A stretch of 6,545 bases of DNA from an uncultured Microcaldota archaeon (GTDB lineage: Archaea > Micrarchaeota > Micrarchaeia > Micrarchaeales > Micrarchaeaceae). Where the stretch lies: positions 1-6,545 of the forward strand of contig CAIOIN010000006.1 in the NCBI GenBank assembly GCA_903858385.1, written 5' to 3'. This document shows, one piece after another, positions 4,351 to 6,545 of the stretch. The translations under genes and the position numbers were made by a program. The notes under the pieces were generated by a model, which was not told the DNA's origin, did no database searches, and was given only the letters and a program-made list of their open reading frames with translations. Each line of letters opens with the position of its first letter. Position 1 is the first letter of the stretch.

Positions 4351-5130
4351 TCAATCAACGGTTGTATAACCTTTAAGCTCCTTGTGCTTTTTAAAGGATT
4401 CCTCGACCAGCTCGCTCACTTCCTTCACGGAGAAGCTGCCGCTCAGGCCCTTCTGCATCGCCCTTATGTTCTCATCGTCCGTGGCTATGGTCAGCCTTGC
4501 GTCCGTGGCATCCTGCTCGTTCTTCGTGGGGTCTATCAGTATGCTGTTCCCTATCTTCGCGAAGGTCGTCGATGTTATGACGTTGTCTATCTTCAGCTGC
4601 TTGGCGGTCTCCGCCCTTATCACTTTGCCGTCCTCGTACTTCGGCATGCGCGTCTTGTAAAGGGCGCTCATCGCCGCCAGCGAGCCGGCATCGAAAAGGT
4701 TGCCATCGTAGTTAAGCACGTAGAGATCCACGTAGACGCACCAGACCTTGCCCTCTTCTATGAACAGTTCGGGGAGGTTTATGCATTCGCCGGCTCTTAT
4801 GCCCCTGTCGACCACCCTGGCGAACTCTATGGATTCAGGGCTGGGCGGTCCGGTCTCGTAATCTGCTGATGCCAGAGGCAGCAGCTCTGCCGAGACGCTG
4901 AGGCTTCCCTGCAATGGCGTGTCCTTCATGGGCTCTTCGACCATGAGTTTCACTCCTGCCAGGACCCTAGTTGCGCCTATGTCAGCCTGCGCAGACCCCT
5001 CCGCATGCTCTATGGGCCCGTGCACGACCGATATCGGCCGCATTGCCAGCATCTCTCTTCCGTCTTCTCTTGTTTTCTTCGTGAGAAGCTCCTTTATGTA
5101 GTTTACCTTGACTATGTCGATCGCGTCCAT
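4351..5130 (-). CDS. rrp42: Exosome complex subunit Rrp42
   Basis: This 259-residue RNase PH-fold protein is the non-catalytic partner of Rrp41 in the archaeal exosome ring. Diagnostic segments include 'T-R-E-D-G-R' near residue 21, 'G-S-A-Q-A-D-I-G-A-T-R-V-L-A-G-V-K' (45-61), 'E-S-I-E-F-A-R-V-V-D-R-G-I-R' (98-111) and 'W-C-V-Y-V-D-L-Y-V-L-N-Y-D-G-N' (129-143). The acidic catalytic pair of Rrp41 is not present, as expected. Three Rrp41-Rrp42 dimers form the hexamer that degrades RNA from the 3' end with phosphate. The ATG at 5130 directly follows the rrp41 stop (TAGATG). A weak AAGGGT motif lies upstream within rrp41. Confidence 0.96.
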   Translation of the reverse strand: MDAIDIVKVNYIKELLTKKTREDGREMLAMRPISVVHGPIEHAEGSAQADIGATRVLAGVKLMVEEPMKDTPLQGSLSVSAELLPLASADYETGPPSPESIEFARVVDRGIRAGECINLPELFIEEGKVWCVYVDLYVLNYDGNLFDAGSLAAMSALYKTRMPKYEDGKVIRAETAKQLKIDNVITSTTFAKIGNSILIDPTKNEQDATDARLTIATDDENIRAMQKGLSGSFSVKEVSELVEESFKKHKELKGYTTVD

Positions 5131-5880
5131 CTAATTACCCTTTTCGTACTTTTCTGCAACCTTTGCGTAGACATCCCTGAGCGCGTTCTTCTGGATCTCG
5201 GTTATTGTCTTTCCCGCATCGACTGCCATCTGTATGGCCTCTGCGAACTGGCTCCTTGTCAGGCCGCCGTCCATCTGCAATAGCACTATGTCGTTGTTCC
5301 TCGGGGCGACTGCTATGGGCATGTCGCTGTCCGAGTAGTTGTCCTCGATCATGTCGAAATCCATGGTGACGTGCTCGCCTATGCGGCCCACTGAGACCGC
5401 GTAGATGAGATCCTTCATCGGTATTCCAGCGCTAGCTAGAGCGACCGATGCCGCAGTAAGGCCCGCTGCCCTAGTGCCGCCGTCTCCCTGCAGGACTTCG
5501 ATGAATATGTCTATCTCGCTGCCTGGGAATTCGCCAAGAAGCACGACGTTCTCGAAGGCTTCCTTGATGACTTTCGATATCTCGATGCTCCTTCTCGACG
5601 GCGCGGATCTGCCGTGATCGTCAACGTTGGAGAAAGGCGCCATGGAGTACCTGCACTTTATGATCGCCTTGGACGGGTCGGTCAGATGCTTTGGCATTAC
5701 CTCCTTCGGACCATAGACTGCTGCTAGCACTTTGTTGTTGCCCCACTCTATGTACGCAGAACCGTCGGCGTTCTTGAGCACCGAAGCGGTTATCTTTATC
5801 TTCCTCAGCTCGTTGAAGTCCCTTCCGTCCAGCCTCTTGCCGTTCTTAACGAGCTCCTTCTTGTCGGTTTTAGCTACCAT
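5131..5880 (-). CDS. rrp41: Exosome complex catalytic subunit Rrp41
   Basis: This 249-residue RNase PH-fold subunit carries the phosphorolytic active site. Visible family features are 'K-R-L-D-G-R-D' (15-21), the phosphate/RNA-binding arginines R96-R97 in 'A-P-S-R-R-S-I-E-I-S-K', 'L-Q-G-D-G-G-T-R-A-A-G' (130-140), and the catalytic pair D180 and D186 in 'E-D-N-Y-S-D-S-D-M-P-I-A', with the same six-residue spacing as in Sulfolobus Rrp41 (D182/D188). All key residues are present, so it should be active in 3'-5' RNA decay and tail addition. The ATG at 5880 follows the rrp4 TGA with no gap; a GAGGT motif inside the end of rrp4 provides a ribosome-binding site. Confidence 0.97.
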   Translation of the reverse strand: MVAKTDKKELVKNGKRLDGRDFNELRKIKITASVLKNADGSAYIEWGNNKVLAAVYGPKEVMPKHLTDPSKAIIKCRYSMAPFSNVDDHGRSAPSRRSIEISKVIKEAFENVVLLGEFPGSEIDIFIEVLQGDGGTRAAGLTAASVALASAGIPMKDLIYAVSVGRIGEHVTMDFDMIEDNYSDSDMPIAVAPRNNDIVLLQMDGGLTRSQFAEAIQMAVDAGKTITEIQKNALRDVYAKVAEKYEKGN

Positions 5881-6489
5881 TCAATTAACCTCTTTTGTTT
5901 CTAGCATCAACTTTATGCGTTCGGTGAGACCGGGCACGTGCGCCTCGTTCTCTATCCTTAATATTGCCTCTATCGCAAGCGTGTCGTTGCCACCGCTTAT
6001 CCATATAATCCCGTTGACTCCGACGACTATATCCGATTGCGTTGCCTCTATGATCTGCTTGACCATCGTGTTCTGCTTGCCTATGACTCTCGGCACCTTG
6101 ACCGGCTTTATCTTGAGCAGCATGCCTCCCTTAAGCAGCTTGGGCTCGGACAGTATTATGGTCTTGTTGCCTTCTATGTCCTTTATCGCTGCCTCGATTA
6201 TGTCCCCGTACATGAACTCGTACCTGTCGAACTTGCTCGTCACGAGTATGCTCCTCTTGAAGTATGAAAGATCAACTCCGTAGACTTTATTCCTGCTTTC
6301 CGATACAATGCCGACGACGGTGTCGCCGATGTGCGGCTCCCACACACCCTCTAACGGAACCACCTCTCTATCTTGATTCTCGTAGAGCCCCAGTATCTTC
6401 GAATACGATTTGCCCCCTTGAGTGAAGGCGTTCTCGACCCGGATCGGCTTCTCCGAGATCTGCTCTCCTGGAAGTACTATGCGTCTCAT
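5881..6489 (-). CDS. rrp4: Exosome RNA-binding cap subunit Rrp4
   Basis: This 202-residue protein has the three Rrp4 domains: an N-terminal beta domain opening with 'L-P-G-E' (6-9), an S1 domain (about 52-115, with 'H-I-G-D-T-V-V-G-I-V' and 'G-D-I-I-E-A-A-I'), and a C-terminal KH domain (about 125-200). The KH domain has 'V-P-R-V-I-G-K-Q-N-T-M' where many KH domains have a G-x-x-G loop; the later G157-V-N-G160 matches the G-x-N-G motif described for exosomal Rrp4. It ends in 'G-L-T-E-R-I-K'. Three copies cap the Rrp41/Rrp42 ring and feed RNA to it. The ATG overlaps the sbds stop (ATGA), and an AGAGGT motif lies nine bases upstream. The protein is slightly shorter than many archaeal homologues but complete. 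Confidence 0.96.
   Translation of the reverse strand: MRRIVLPGEQISEKPIRVENAFTQGGKSYSKILGLYENQDREVVPLEGVWEPHIGDTVVGIVSESRNKVYGVDLSYFKRSILVTSKFDRYEFMYGDIIEAAIKDIEGNKTIILSEPKLLKGGMLLKIKPVKVPRVIGKQNTMVKQIIEATQSDIVVGVNGIIWISGGNDTLAIEAILRIENEAHVPGLTERIKLMLETKEVN
5888..5892 (-). promoter_or_regulatory. Ribosome-binding site of rrp41, inside the rrp4 coding end
   Basis: The minus strand reads GAGGT seven bases before the rrp41 ATG, within the last codons of rrp4. It supports ATG 5880 as the start and independent ribosome entry in addition to re-initiation. Confidence 0.55.
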
Positions 6490-6545
6490 AAAATCTTGAC
6501 CTCTGCCTTGCCCTGCGTTGCGCTGTTTATCCTGTCGAAGAACTC
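6486..6545 (-). CDS. sbds: SBDS/Sdo1 ribosome maturation protein, C-terminal fragment (runs off the right edge)
   Basis: Only the last 19 residues are present: E-F-F-D-R-I-N-S-A-T-Q-G-K-A-E-V-K-I-L, then TGA. The ending '(E)-F-(F/L)-x-x-(I/L)-N-x-x-T-x-G-x-(A/V)-E-x-K-I-L' resembles the C-terminus of archaeal SBDS proteins. The position, directly before rrp4 with a four-base ATGA overlap, is the conserved place of sbds in the archaeal exosome superoperon. SBDS acts with an EF-2-type GTPase in releasing the anti-association factor aIF6 from the large subunit. The call rests on a short tail plus gene order. Confidence 0.78.
   Translation of the reverse strand, partial: EFFDRINSATQGKAEVKIL
6499..6504 (-). 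promoter_or_regulatory. Ribosome-binding site of rrp4, inside the sbds coding end
   Basis: The minus strand reads AGAGGT, nine bases before the rrp4 ATG at 6489. With the ATGA overlap it supports this start and coupling to sbds. Confidence 0.5.

Noticed and set aside
4350..4358. TTG start for rpl37ae at 4358
   Set aside because: It adds only M-I-E and overlaps rrp42; the ATG at 4349 matches the usual archaeal L37Ae N-terminus.
4384..4869. A 161-residue open frame on the plus strand opposite rrp42
   Set aside because: It is antisense to a clearly conserved exosome gene, with no family signal and no ribosome-binding site in context.
5732..6283. A 183-residue serine/leucine-rich open frame on the plus strand opposite rrp41 and rrp4
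   Set aside because: The serine- and leucine-rich, membrane-like appearance is what the reverse complement of these conserved genes produces; there is no independent support.
1..6545. CRISPR arrays, insertion sequences, integrase or attachment sites, rRNA genes
   Set aside because: No regularly spaced repeats, transposase or integrase motifs, terminal inverted repeats or rRNA-like segments were seen on either strand.

Overview
This window looks archaeal. It carries an HMf-type histone, the archaeal exosome genes rrp4-rrp41-rrp42, ribosomal protein L37Ae, RNA polymerase subunit P and the end of an SBDS homologue. Start sites show TATA boxes about 26 bases upstream and no bacterial -35/-10 pattern. 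The compact layout, with several stop and start codons touching, and the small set of unassigned proteins would suit a reduced-genome (DPANN-like) archaeon. That lineage guess is weak; Archaea itself is secure.

Layout. Positions 1-489 (minus strand): the first codons of histidyl-tRNA synthetase, preceded by a thioredoxin gene. Positions 490-712: a divergent intergenic region of 223 bases, the longest gene-free stretch, holding promoter elements for thioredoxin (minus) and histone (plus) and some possible leader structure. Positions 713-2366 (plus strand): a probable four-gene unit of histone, an unassigned zinc-ribbon protein, a small PRC-barrel protein and a 2-Cys peroxiredoxin. It ends 9 bases from a convergent M20 metallopeptidase gene (2376-3488, minus). 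Positions 3489-3603: a short spacer with the peptidase promoter. Positions 3604-6545 (minus strand): the exosome/ribosome superoperon, read in the order sbds (end only), rrp4, rrp41, rrp42, rpl37ae, an unassigned 119-aa protein, rpoP.

How the genes fit together. The right half is an RNA-processing and translation cluster. Rrp41/Rrp42 form the hexameric phosphorolytic ring, Rrp4 is its RNA-binding cap, SBDS acts in 60S-type (large) subunit maturation, L37Ae is a large-subunit protein, and RpoP is an RNA polymerase subunit. The 119-aa protein lies inside this conserved set and is the best candidate for an undescribed component. The left half combines chromatin (histone), a possible partner zinc-ribbon protein, a PRC-barrel protein and two redox proteins; thioredoxin is a plausible electron donor for the peroxiredoxin. 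No transposon, CRISPR array, tRNA or rRNA was found.
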